Source of the DNA: Phorcus lineatus
Lineage: Eukaryota; Mollusca; Gastropoda; Trochida; Trochidae
Assembly: GCA_921293015.1 (NCBI GenBank)
Contig: OV121086.1
Span: 43,355,402-43,419,401, forward strand
DNA length: 64,000 bases
Reading direction: 5' to 3'
Positions within the stretch are counted from its first letter, which is position 1. Each line of letters opens with the position of its first letter. This document shows positions 11,167 through 30,100 of this stretch, piece by piece. Below the pieces are notes generated by a model. That model had not been told where the DNA came from, did not search any database, and saw only the letters and a list, made by a program, of their open reading frames with translations. A program made the translations under genes and the position numbers.

Positions 11167-11772
11167 GTCTATATCACACACTTTACTCGAGCGTTTACAG
11201 ATTAAATGCTATAACGGCCCATGCCGATTTATGCGTTGTAACCGATGCGCTGAGTGTGATCGTTGATATTATTGCTGGTGTACAATATTCTTACACTGGC
11301 AACATTTATGAACACTGTTACATACTTTTGCATGTGTTGTGGTGAACTGCATAAGGATGCAGGAATAAGAGTAACCTCATTGAACGTAACAAAACTACCT
11401 TCATGAAAGCATGCTTTTCACTGACTGTAATCTGCAGTCACCATAAATCATGCAGGCAAAAGAAAGTAACTCATATCGTGCCATGTCAATATCACACACT
11501 TTACTCGAGCGTTTACAGATTACATGCTATAACAGTCCATGCCGATTATGTGTTGTAACATATACGCTGAATGTGATCGTTGATATTATTGTTGGTGTAC
11601 AATATTCTTATACTGGCAACATTTATGAACACTGTTACATACTTTTGCATGTGTTGTGATGAGCTGCATAAGGATACAGGAATAAGAGTAACCTCATTGA
11701 ACGCAACAAAACTACCTTCATGAAAGCATGCTTTTCACTGACTGTAAGCTGCGTTTACGATAAATCATGCAT
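11147..11772. repeat. Tandem duplication, 318-bp unit, in the LINE leader
   Basis: Two highly similar direct copies, about 11147-11454 and 11465-11772, offset by about 318 bp. Both begin AGTAACTCATATCGTGCCATG and end in ATAAATCATGCA. Short open frames in both (11160-11345 and 11450-11659) are similar only because the DNA is duplicated; they look non-coding. The AGTAACTC boundary motif is shared with the preceding 340-bp pair. Confidence 0.88.
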
Positions 11773-12246
11773 TGTGTTACTGATTAAAATACCATGTGAA
11801 AGTTGAACATTTAAATCAAGGGATGTTTATTGTGTCTGATATTTTGAGTAAAGACTCCCGACTCACCGTGTTACACATTACAGCACAGCAACACAATTTC
11901 CCCGCGTTGTACGATGTTTACATGTTATTTCAAAGCATAAACATGATGCACATAGCTGTAAAAGGTATCATTTGCGTTTGCTTCCGCTGTCGACCGAGAA
12001 TTCACGGAAATTACCGTGTTCCTTCCGAAGTCTACCGATGGTCCTTCGAAGGTGGGATCGGGTTCCTTCGAAAGTGGGATCGGGTTGCTTCCGATATGGA
12101 CGGAAAATCTCTGATATTACCGCGTTTCACCGATATTGACGTGTTTGTTTCGCGATTAAGCTGCGTTTCCTACCATTTGGGAAGCTTTCCCTTCTATTAT
12201 GCACTGTTTTCCTTCAAATTTGATGCATTTCCTTCAATTACTCAGG

Positions 12247-13740
12247 GGGGCCTGATGAATATCAACAGAGGATATATTACATGTTTGCCAAAAGGGAACA
12301 AGGATAAAACATATTTTAATTCTTGGAGACAAATTATTCTCTTAGATTGCCTGTACAAAGTTAATAGCTCGTTTATCACCAAGAGAATAAAGACTGTTCT
12401 GAATAATTATTGCAGGGCGTTTTTTTAGCAGACAACATACGATTTATGAATGACATTATCCTAGAACTAAGAATAAATAAAAAAATAAAAAGTGTTTGTA
12501 ACTCTCAATACATTTTGAAAAAGCCTTTGACTCCGTATGAAAAACACTTATACCTTAACTTCTGGAAAGATTTGGGTTTAGACCTCACATGATAAAGTGG
12601 GTATATATTGTCTGTAGACAAGAAAACCCAATTTCTCCACATCTGTTTCTATTTGTGGCAGAAATATTGGCTTTTATGATTAAAATGACACTTTGGAAGA
12701 ATTCTATCATTACTCTGGACTCATAATAAAACTCTGATAAAACTAAGGAATTATTGCTAGGGTGATTGGAAAGAACATCAAAATCTGTGATGATGATGAT
12801 GATATAGACTGGGTTCAGTGCATGGCATAAAATCATAAATGTAAGCTTAGAAAGACTATGGGTCATCAACACAAGAAAACTACTAGAAAACATGATGCGA
12901 GTATCGGCAAAATTGCGTAAATGTGATTGAAATTAATTGGACAAATAACAGCGATTAAAAAGTTTAGTATTGTCTTCACTTGTACACTTTTTCCTTGCTG
13001 TACCTCAACCACATAAAGGGTTTGTTATTGAGTTAAATGCGACATTCTTTAGCTTTATTTGGAATTCGAAATCAGATAAAATCAAGAGGAATAATTTGGG
13101 GAAAAGTTATAAGAAAGGTTGTTTGATAGATATAAATTCATTTTTTTCTGCGCTTAAACTTAACAAATAAATATGAAAAATAATTTATATTACAGCTATT
13201 TTGCATTAAATCTTATCTTTAAATTGGGTGCCCATATTCCCTCTAAGTCTTAAAGACTTTGTTAAAATAGAAACCAATTCTGGCAGGATTTTATACACAC
13301 TTAGAGCAGTCAGTATTGGTTACATGTGACGTACACAAGATATCAAGGCGATTTTTGCTGAACCGATTTTGTTTAATCACCAGTGTACAGACCCATCTTT
13401 CATTGTTGAAGACTGGTTCCAAAAGGGAGAACAAAGCATTAGAGACTTGTGTGACAAGAAAGGACGCTTATCTTTCGCAGAATTTCAAACAAAATTCGAT
13501 TTGAAGGGTACATAACTATTTTGACCATTATCGTGTTGTCAGCAATCTTCCTAAACCATGGGAAAATGTGACTGATAACTCAACCTCGATCTGTATTTAT
13601 CACCAATGCTGTAAAGATACTAAACTTGAAGATTTTCAGTTACAATTTTTGCATCGTATTATATATACCGAATTGGAGTTTTCTAAATATAAGAAATTGA
13701 GAATAATAGTTGTAATAGATGCAACACTGAAACCGAATCT
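12247..13740 (+). pseudogene. Old L1-like LINE, RT and C-terminal fragments (3' half of split copy)
   Basis: Decayed plus-strand LINE coding sequence in several frames. RGYITCLPKGNKDKTYFNSW and LLDCLYKVNSSFITKRIKTVL (about 12268-12405) are the RT block that normally follows SPGIDGFP, found at 5.2 kb. Later, KGFVIELNATFFSFIWNSK (about 13017-13077) and KLEDFQLQFLHRIIY (about 13624-13670) match the C-terminal region of L1-type proteins. Between them the catalytic RT region is scrambled by stops and frameshifts. The 210-aa frame at 11796-12428 is a chance fusion of this fragment to upstream non-LINE sequence. Confidence 0.8.
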
Positions 13741-13779
13741 ATGTCAATGCATACTTTGAATGTCCACTATTTGTTCGTT

Positions 13780-14106
13780 CCCGGGCTTAACCAGATGCTT
13801 CTTCAACTGCATCTGCAGATCATTTTACTCGACACTGTAATCGGCTTGCAAAGAAAACTGGAATCACTGTATCGGTTTTGCTCAAAATGGGGTTTTGAAG
13901 TTAATCTTGAAAAGTCTTGTATAGTTGTATTCAGAAACGGTGATTATTCAAAGAAATCAGAAAACTGGATCTATAATGGAACACAAATGAATGTTGAATC
14001 GCTTCATAAGTATTTTGTTTTTGTTTTTACTACGAAATATATATTGACAAAGACATATAAAACACTGAGTTTAATAGCAAAAATAAACTTCGTACCCTAT
14101 TTCTAA
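13780..14106 (+). pseudogene. Second LINE reverse-transcriptase fragment
   Basis: About 90 residues with the pattern LQRKLESLYRFCSKWGFEVN, LEKSCIVVFRNG, then WIYNGTQMNVESLHKYFVFV: the part just after the YADD catalytic box in L1/Tx1-type reverse transcriptases. Because it follows the C-terminal segment of the previous fragment, out of normal order, it must come from a separate LINE copy or a rearrangement. Truncated at both ends and non-functional. Confidence 0.75.
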
Positions 14107-14687
14107 AATGTCTACGGATTTTAAAATATATCCAAAAATTGTACGTTAGCGAAATATGGGGTCAATCATACCGTGCAGAATTATACATATGGACGATCAC
14201 CTTCAACCCAAAGCTTGCTACGATATGTTAAAGCTACAAGATGATCATGGCAGCTGCAGTTTCGTCTCACACGTACATTTGCTTTAATTCCGTACTGGTT
14301 TTTATGTGTTTGGATTACACAAGAATGTGGAAATAACGGTAAGTTTGATTGTGAATTTTGACAAAGATGTAAAGATATTAAAATTCAGATTTGGCATTCC
14401 AGGTTAACATTGTCACCTTTCCTTAAATACTATGGATCAATTCATTACCATTTGTTAATCTGTCCATTCGCAAACTATTATTTCAAATAATTGTACTATT
14501 GGCCATGAGGCCTTAAATACTGAATTAACTTCTTTTTCTGTATTGTATTCAGGAGATTGCATATTTCAAGCTGTTAAATCATATTCTGTTAGCTGGAAAA
14601 AGACACTTATATCAGTTGTATTAGACATGAACATTTGTCTTTTAAGTCATTTACTGCTTCCCTGAAAGATAGTTTCCAGGTAGGATA

Positions 14688-14783
14688 CCATTCTCTCACA
14701 ACAGATGTAGCTTCATCATAAATTCCTTTACATATATTTGTATAGGAATTTATGAGGGAGCTACCTCTGTGGGGAGAGAATGG
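14688..14783. mobile_element. Miniature hairpin element, about 96 bp
   Basis: Nearly perfect inverted repeat of about 40 bp per arm (CCATTCTCTC ... TAAATTCC and its complement) around a short AT-rich loop. Flanked by TAGGATA and TAGGACA, a probable 7-bp target duplication with one mismatch. Too small to code. A single diverged arm recurs at 61963-61989. Confidence 0.75.
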
Positions 14784-15036
14784 TAGGACACATAGCTAGA
14801 ATGAAAAATCAATCAAATGATTTTATAAGAAAATGGCTGCCACTGCACTATGTATTTGACTCATCATTTGTATCTGTTCACTAGATCTGGATTATATTAT
14901 GTATTTATATTCTCACAATTGAGTGTTTTACTAAAATGTATTATGAATGTACCCTATCATGGGAATAAAATATGTGAGATAAAAACAAAAAACAACCTTT
15001 AGATAAGTACTGGTGACTGCAATAGTTTTACTTATG

Positions 15037-15169
15037 CAGTCTGATTAAAATCAACCCTGTTCCTCTATGAGGAGTTGAACTAACTCTATCACAGATTTTC
15101 CTCTCCGCAAGCAGTCATTTTTTTTAAAAACATTATTTCCTCAGACCTATGTTGATTTTAATCAGAATG
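15037..15169. mobile_element. Short terminal-inverted-repeat element, CAGTCTGATTAAA family, copy 2
   Basis: A 133-bp element with ends CAGTCTGATTAAAATCAAC and the inverted counterpart of CATTCTGATTAAAATCAAC. The adjacent 10-mers TTTACTTATG and TTAAGTTATA agree at 7 of 10 positions, consistent with a decayed 10-bp target duplication. More diverged than the copies at 2389 and 33850, so probably the oldest of the three. Confidence 0.75.
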
Positions 15170-16295
15170 TTAAGTTATACTTTAAAAGTGTATTTTTTTC
15201 TTTACCAAAGCTTGCAAGGATTTGAAGGGTATCCAAGTTTCCATAAATGTCATTGTAATTAAAAAATTTCTAGAAATAACTTACAATTAGATTGTTTGAA
15301 GATTCAAGTTGATTTCTTAAATCTTTGATATTAGTTGAGTGACTACCACAGACAAGATTATACTTAAACATCAAAAGTCACACCTTAGTAAAATAATTAT
15401 ATAGGGTATCAGGCTCAATCAATTTTTTCCTCTGCCATATTTACATTACTTAATACCCAATATGCAAGTCACAGGTTGGACAGTCATCCAGACCCTATGG
15501 CAAAATGTTAAAGGAGCCTTCTTAAGTCTAGAAAATGTTGGCAAGTCTAGTTGCCATAGAGCCATAGCCTGAAATTAATTATTGTACAGGACTCCTTTTT
15601 TATATCATTTCATATCAAATATTGAACAATACATTTTTAGTGAAATCTTTTTTTCAGGGACTATATGTTAGTCTACAGTCATCACATCAAGGGTTTTATG
15701 AGGTCATGAGTAATAATAAAACACTTCCAGATGAAACAGAAGAAAGAACATCCAAATTACAGATTATATGTCCCTTGTGAATTATTGCATAAAACTCCTT
15801 ACTGAAGCTAGAAGTTCAACATAATTAATTCGATAATTTGTAATTCCTTGCAACTTGTTGATTATTCTTAAATGTCTATTAGTAGAAATGTAAACTGATT
15901 TCTAATTTTCTTGGATAAAGTTTGTATAAGGGTAAACTTATTGAGCACAGTAATGTCTCTTTATGCTCTGTTACCCCATTAGGATGTGGTATTTAAAATT
16001 GAATAAAAACTAATTCAACTGTATAATCATAAATAATATTTTATTATCTTAAAAACAAAACATTCTGAATAGCATGAATACAAAATATGTCATGCTAAAT
16101 AACCATAATAATAAATTCTAGTTAAACATAGTTATGAAAAACCAATTGAATGTAAACATTTCTGCTAGTTTTAATAAGATTTATATCTAAAAAACTGATC
16201 TATTTGACATATTTCAGAAAAAAATTAATCTGAGATAAAATCATGTTATATTACTCATTGTCAATCTCACCTTCTGTAAAATATGTATATGCCAA
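15170..16295. other. Intergenic, no feature recognised
   Basis: AT-rich sequence on both strands without splice-consistent exons, long frames or recognisable repeats. The stretch 14107-14687 on the other side of the small hairpin is similar. Confidence 0.4.
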
Positions 16296-17094
16296 TAGCG
16301 TACTCAACGCAATAAGCGCCCTCTCCCTAAAAGCAACCCTTAACCACATTGTGATTCATAAAAAAATAAGCACCCCTTCTTATAAATCTCTCTGTGTGTT
16401 AAAGAGCCACTCCTAAGTTGCTGGAGTCATACATGCCAAACTTAATCAATGGTGTCATTTGATCACGAAGTATCGACTGTTACCAAAAAGACACAGTTTA
16501 AAGCTTATTGTTTTTTTTACAGTGACAAAATGAAGGTAGAACATCGCAATTATGATCGAAAACCGGAGAGTGGTGCGCGTAAAATAGTCAAACGTAATTT
16601 TGGAGACTTATCTAAAACAGCCAGGAGGGAAGTTAGGAGTTGATATGTATACTGGACGTGATATCTACACCTACATGTATGTGCATTTATAAGGCTGTTT
16701 TTAGAGTTTCATGGAAAACCAGTATTTGTCATAAATATGTCTTTTGGACATGAGAAGTTAAGATGTTTTCATTTTATATCACCACATCATCATATCAAAG
16801 GTAAATATGAAAATCACGGAGTGGCTCTCAAGGCTAGGCAGTTGTATCATAGATACAAATCTTGTTCCTTCTTCCCAAAGTGTGCAACTGCATCTCTAAG
16901 TATACCTCTTGCAGGTGTGGTACTGTCTTTTTATTCCATATGTTAGCTATTAAAAACTTTGAACACTGAACAATTTTGATCATTTTAAGGTTGCATAATT
17001 GTTCTTCTATAATCTTTTGAATTCTATGGAAAGCCATTTTAGTAACTGCCTTCTCGATTAAATTTCTAATCAACCAGGGTGCTTTATACATCAA
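16296..17094 (-). repeat. Unclassified interspersed repeat, copy A (interrupted)
   Basis: On the minus strand this matches, at moderate identity, a plus-strand sequence at 32640-32970. Shared landmarks are a translated LIANIWNKKT block (minus strand near 16921-16950), a CTGyCTAGCyTTG block, TATAAGAAGG, and a terminal GGGCGCTTATTGCGTTGA-like motif. Copy A is interrupted by the GAGCCACTCC element at 16403-16828. The translated block is preserved in the same frame in both copies, suggesting both descend from a coding element, but I cannot name the family. Confidence 0.55.
16403..16828. mobile_element. TTAA-associated MITE, GAGCCACTCC family, copy 1
   Basis: A 426-bp non-coding element with terminal inverted repeats AGAGCCACTCC / GGAGTGGCTCT, preceded by TTAA (16399-16402); the right flank is CAAG rather than TTAA. 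It interrupts the unclassified repeat, whose other copy near 32876 lacks it, so the insertion is younger than that repeat. A 64-codon frame inside (16449-16643) does not persist cleanly in the second copy and is probably not a gene. Confidence 0.82.
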
Positions 17095-19146
17095 ATATGG
17101 TCTAAGAAATTTTGAAATATGAATAAAATTATGAAAATCAATTGGATTGATTCAAACCATAAAATTGTTGATATTCAGACGGTTTATTCTGGATAATATA
17201 AAGGAGAATATTAACTAACATAATATTAATATTGTATAATATTTTAATTCAAAGCATTACCAAGCATTAATCACATTATTTCAAAGCTTTTAATTCATCA
17301 ACTATGATATTTATGAGCAACCAAATTTCAAAACATTTATTTTTCACACTTCTAAAATAGTAGGGTACATATTGGCACCACTGTGTGTTTCTGGCATTTT
17401 GAAAGTAAAATCACCTTATCCGAACCAAAAAAAATTGGAAAAGTTTTTTGTCTGGCAATTGGTAAGTTAATTACAATAAGAGCTATTGAACATTAGATTG
17501 GACGTCTCTGGATTTCATTATTTCATTGCAAGTTGCAAAAGATTAAATGTTAAACTGCAAACATAGAAACAAATATAAATAATAATAACAAATATTTTCG
17601 ACATACTGAAAGAGCAAAGTCTGAAATCATGTCTTCATTATCATTGGGACACAACGTAATTTTAAGAGGTCTAAATGAAATCACTTACATATTCAAATAA
17701 ACAAATACATAACAAAGTTTGGAATATCATATAACAAAATTGACTATTTTAAAGAATAAAGGTACTACGAATACAATGAATAATATACTGTTAATTGTAA
17801 GTCATCTTTAACATCAGAACTTAGAAATAGAAAATAGGAATAGAGTTTTCTACCTGTTTTCTTGTATTAAATTAAGTTATTGAAATGTGCTTTCTTATCT
17901 GATTTAAAGGTATAAAGTATATTCAAATATTTTTAACTAGGTTCCACCATTGATAACCCAGTGTTCATCAGTGTTCAGTAACACATCAAGAAAATGAAAG
18001 AAAAATGCCAACCAAAATATCAACCTGCTAAAACGCAAGTGGCTGAAGCATTCATAAAATCTGCTTTGTCATCAACACACCCTTCTTAAATTTCTTGTAG
18101 CCAAGTTCTGAATATAATAATTTTTTTCAATAAAGCATATATAATCAATCAATCATTCATATCATCTTCAATCATGCCTATGTTATTATGATAAATACTG
18201 CAATCATAAAAATCATGATGGATAAATGTAACAGAAAAATCCTATCACATTCTGTCACTTCATATAGATAGTCAAGAAATTACATAGAACCCATGACCAT
18301 GTAGCTCATCACATCATCATTTGAAAGTAAAGTGGTTATGGAGAATATGATAATTTGATGAAACCACACGGGGCAAAATCAGGAGATTACCTCACAATGA
18401 CAGAACCCTCCTGGCCTTATAAGCCTGAAGACCTAAAGATAATTAATGCAACAATGTTAAACCCAGTTTCCCTCAAAACAACAATAAAATAAGATTAAAA
18501 AACACCCCTCTACTTCTGAAATTTAAGGATGACTTTGGTCGAATCACAATGTTCAAAGATGTTCTCCTACTGTAGAGAAAGTGACATAGTTTCTACAAAT
18601 GAGCTATAGAATCACGCAAGTGTTATTGATTTGAATATAAAATATTCACAGGAGGGAATCCTTGGTAGTTTCTCACCTACACCTACATAGAGCTGTGTTA
18701 AGAAAAATTATTTACAGCATACAGTGGACCACCTAGTCCAAAGGTCGCTACACTATGAACTGTAACATTCAGTGTACTTGATGAAGGACTAGAAGAAACT
18801 CCATTACAATGTCATTAAAACAAGTAGGTAAGTTCTACAAAAAATTAAAATTTCATTTGATGAAATAGAAGATTAATTTGGATGACTAATTGATACTTCA
18901 TTGCACCAGCAGTACCAAGTCATCTCAACTCTAATGCAGGTCATGAATACAACTTTAATGCCATGTCAGGATTAAAAACCAAAGAATATGAACTGAAATC
19001 AACCCAGGGCATCATGGATGCCGAAAATGTATAACCCTTTGATTGAAGTCTAGGATATATATGGCATGCTTACAACCGTCATTGCACAAAGAGATATGAA
19101 CAAATAATTTTTTTTATAAAATTGAAAATAAAAAAGCCCTCTTTCT
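17095..19146. other. 3' flank of SLC35E3-like gene, no feature recognised
   Basis: AT-rich sequence that may include the 3' UTR of the minus-strand SLC35E3-like gene. No exon, long frame or clear repeat recognised. Confidence 0.4.
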
Positions 19147-26528
<7,382 letters not shown>

Positions 26529-27102
26529 TTTGACTGATAAGCAGCGAATCTTGTTACCATTTTGATTGGTCGATTTTCACTTATATATTATCTTCCTTCC
26601 AACAAATATTATTTTCTAGTGACACCGCACATGAACAGTATATTTGAGATTGATTAATCCCCGATTCCCCAAAATTAGAAAATAGTGTATATCATTGAAT
26701 TGTAAATTAGAATAAACCTATACATATATTGAAAAAAATTAGATGCGGATTTACGAGTTTTTAGAAGTTATGTTTTTTACTTTTAAGTATCAATGATAAT
26801 AATCAACTGAATCTACTTTTTAAAAATCATATTAATTTGTTTGATGAGCTTTTGTCTTAATAACAACAAATTCAAATATTTGTGTTAAAATAGATAGGCA
26901 TATATAAGTTAAGAACACTGATTCGTTGAAACGAAAGTACTATAGGAAGGTACTTCCTGTTTACTTCCGCATCACGTGATTACTTTGATTGACACTAGGA
27001 AGAGCTAAACGTGGTCACGCTAAAGGCATGTTGCCCCATTCAATGAGTGTCATTTTGTTGTGAGTTTGTAAATGACACACGTTGGTTTTGTAGAGGATCA
27101 CA
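26529..27102. promoter_or_regulatory. Shared promoter region of SLC35E3-like and ankyrin genes
   Basis: 574 bp between two divergent start codons. Near the plus-strand gene it contains two ETS-like motifs (CTTCCTG at 26953-26959, CTTCCG at 26964-26969) and a palindromic E-box CACGTG at 26973-26978. There is no obvious TATA box close to either gene. The arrangement suggests a bidirectional housekeeping-type promoter. Transcription start sites are not visible from sequence. Confidence 0.6.
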
Positions 27103-30100
27103 ATGGGGAAGGAAAGCGACTTAATCAAAGCTGTGAAGCACAACGACACAGCCAAAGTGCATGTATGTCATATTTTTTATTATTACATTGTTTTGGTATA
27201 AACTAAAAAAGAACTTCTACTTACTTTAGTTTTAGATCAGGATAAAGTTATCACTAATATTCTGATTGGTGTAAATATTATAATCTATGTTGATACAAAA
27301 GCGTTGTATTGAACTTATATAACTTTCTTACCAATCCTTTTTGTTCTTTTTTTAAATACTGATTCTTAAAAATGTTTCAAGATGTATGGTGTGTCAGTTT
27401 GTAAGTTTAATTGTAATTGTTGAAAAATTTTGTGGATCAAAAGTTTTTTTATTAATTTTGTACAGTAGAAACATTATTTATCAGATACAATTTGTTTATT
27501 GTATGAAACTATTTCATGACTAATCATAGTTTTGTTAGTTCCATTGAAATTAAATTACATTGATTCAACAAATTGTTACGAAACTTAAATGTCAATAAGG
27601 ACCATTGATATGAATAAATTGAAGTTGATTAATCTTAAAATATTAAGTTACCAATATTTTCAATGCAAAAAGGATTGTCTCATTAACTTAAAATAGTGTT
27701 TTATTTTGATAGAATTTAAGGCTTGCAGTGATTTCGTAGACAAAACCATTTCGTAGACACGGGAATTTCGTAGACGAAACAATTTCGTAGACAATGATTT
27801 CGTAGACAGTATTAAATTTTTATTTTTAAGTCACTATTGACTATTATTTGTAATTATCATTATCTTTTATAGTAGTTCATATCTTGTTGCATGAATATTG
27901 CTTATTTGACTCAATATATTTGTAAACAATTTGTAAAAACATGATTTGCAATAATTATGTTGTCGGCGAATTAGCCGCGCTATTTGTTGTTATTGTCAGT
28001 GACTTTTGTTGTCTTCCCGGATGTTTTCTCGTCTCTATGCTGGTGTTGATTGTGTAGTTGTTTATAAATATAATCATACTTACCTTAATTTATTTTATTA
28101 AAAGATCAAACAAGAACTGAAAGAATTGAAAACAACACATAAACATTGGATTACTTTTATAGTTTCAAAACACAACAAAATTGACTATTTATAACATATA
28201 TCATTATTATAATATATAATATATTTGTATACAATTATGTGTTTGTGTGAGTGCACGCGTGTGTGTGCTCTTGTTTTACATATGTTTTAGTAATACTATT
28301 TATTTAAAAAGATTATTTTATTTTATATCGTGTCTCGTAAGCCTATGTAGGATGGACTTTGCTTTTTAATTTGATGTGATAATTGTATAATATATGTCTA
28401 AATGCAAAGTGTGACACTTCAATAAACTAATTTTCTTCTCCTTCTTCTTCGCACCTTGAGTTTGATAAATAAAAGTTTGCTATTATTACTTCTAATCCTA
28501 TTTTAAAACCTGTCTACGAATTCACTGCTCGATTTGTCTACGAGTTCACCGGATTTCGTGTCTACGAAATGGTTTTGTCTACGAAATCACCGCATCCCGA
28601 ATTTAACCAACCTCAAAACATGAGATATTATATGTATGCAATAAAACTCACCCTTTTATGAAAAATACTCTGAAATATATTTTTTTAGAAATATTTACCG
28701 GTGACAAAAAAAAAGGTGATATTCCATGAAATATTATTTAAAAAATAAATCAAACCACACTTTTTTGATAACTATATCTATTCAGGAAACCAGTTTTGCA
28801 GGAAATGTTGTTTCAACATAAAGGAAACAAAGTTTTCTGAACAAACAATTACAGTGTTGCTCTTCAGGATCCTCAGTCACATACAATATGAAGCAAAAAT
28901 AATATTTGCTGGATGTTTAATGAGCCACTCCGTGAGTTGTTGGAGTCATATGTGCCAAACTTAATCAATGGTGTCATTTGATCGCGAAGTATCGACTGTT
29001 ACCAAAAAGAAACATTTTAAAGCTAATTTGTTTTGTACAGTGACAATCTGTGGTTAGAACGTCGCAATTATGATCGAAAACCGGACAGTGGCGCATCAAT
29101 TAGTCAAACTTAATTTTGGAGACTTATCTTAAACAGCCAGGAGGGCAGTTAAGAGTTGATAGTTTTTATTAGGTTATATGATTAGTATCCATGTATATTG
29201 GACGTGATATCTACACCTCTGTGAATTTACAAGGCTGTTTTTAGTTTTTCATGGAAAACCAGTATTTGTCATATATATATGTCTTTTGGACATGAAAAGT
29301 TGAGATGTTTTGATCTTATATCACCACATATGACATTTAGGTTCGTATTAAAGGTAAATAATATGTTATGAAAATCACGGAGTGGCTCTTTAATCTCAAG
29401 CACTAGCCAAATGTCCATATATGACCCTTTCCGTTGTTATATTATTACATCGCCGCTAATGGCTGAAATATTGCCCAAGCGGCGTTAAACAATAACTCAC
29501 TTACTCACTCACTATATTAAATGTTTCTGTTATTGAGATCTGTCGTTGTAAATTTCAAAATAAACATTTCACAGAAACTGCTGTTACCTGATAAAGGATA
29601 CAATGTTAAGAGGAACACCTGGTCAGAAAATCCTCTGGTCAGTCAGCCAGATATTGCCGACCGGAAGAAGTCATATGCTGGCAAAATCAGGATGGAGCTT
29701 GGTCATATCGACATCAACTGTCATGAGAAAAACACAGAATACACTCCTTTGATTATTGCCACGCTAAATGGTAAGTCTCATATGATAAAACTCTTCTTTC
29801 CAACCTCTCTTTCAATACCCTTGTGTGATTGTAATGCGCCTGTGATCAAACTAATTAAAATTTGTAGCTATTAAGTTGATAATTGTTATTTATGAATACT
29901 ATGTCGCATAGAAGCAAAAAGTAAAACAAATTTTCCATTGTCTGAGGTCATAGAATGTATCCATAGTAATGTGTGTCTTCTACAGTTTTAAAACTAGCAA
30001 CAATGCTTATCAGCTTAAGTTTGGGAAAAAACCTTGCTGTAATTTTTTTAGAAATTGAAAGATTTACATATATAGTTAGTTGTTGTTTACTTGTCATATT

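Larger units (their letters stand above)
5334..12246 (-). mobile_element. Younger CR1/Rex-like non-LTR retrotransposon, inferred extent
   Basis: Inferred extent of the minus-strand LINE that splits the older L1-like copy. The 5' edge near 12246 is a C-rich run (CCCCCC on the element's strand) directly abutting resumed L1 coding sequence. The 3' edge may be the AAT-rich tract at 5335-5358, which reads as an (AAT)n-type tail on the minus strand, or an earlier site near 6600. The GATTTCGTAGAC element at 5440-6352 would then be a later insertion into its 3' part. About 2 kb of 5' leader contains two pairs of tandem repeats. I see no clear target-site duplication, so the limits are approximate. 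Confidence 0.5.

Noticed and set aside
11796..12428. 210-codon plus-strand frame
   Set aside because: It is a chance fusion: the last third is LINE reverse-transcriptase remnant, and the first two thirds are the leader end of the opposite-strand LINE with no family resemblance.
16449..16643. 64-codon frame inside the TTAA MITE
   Set aside because: The second copy of the MITE breaks the frame with substitutions and a stop, so it is not a conserved peptide.
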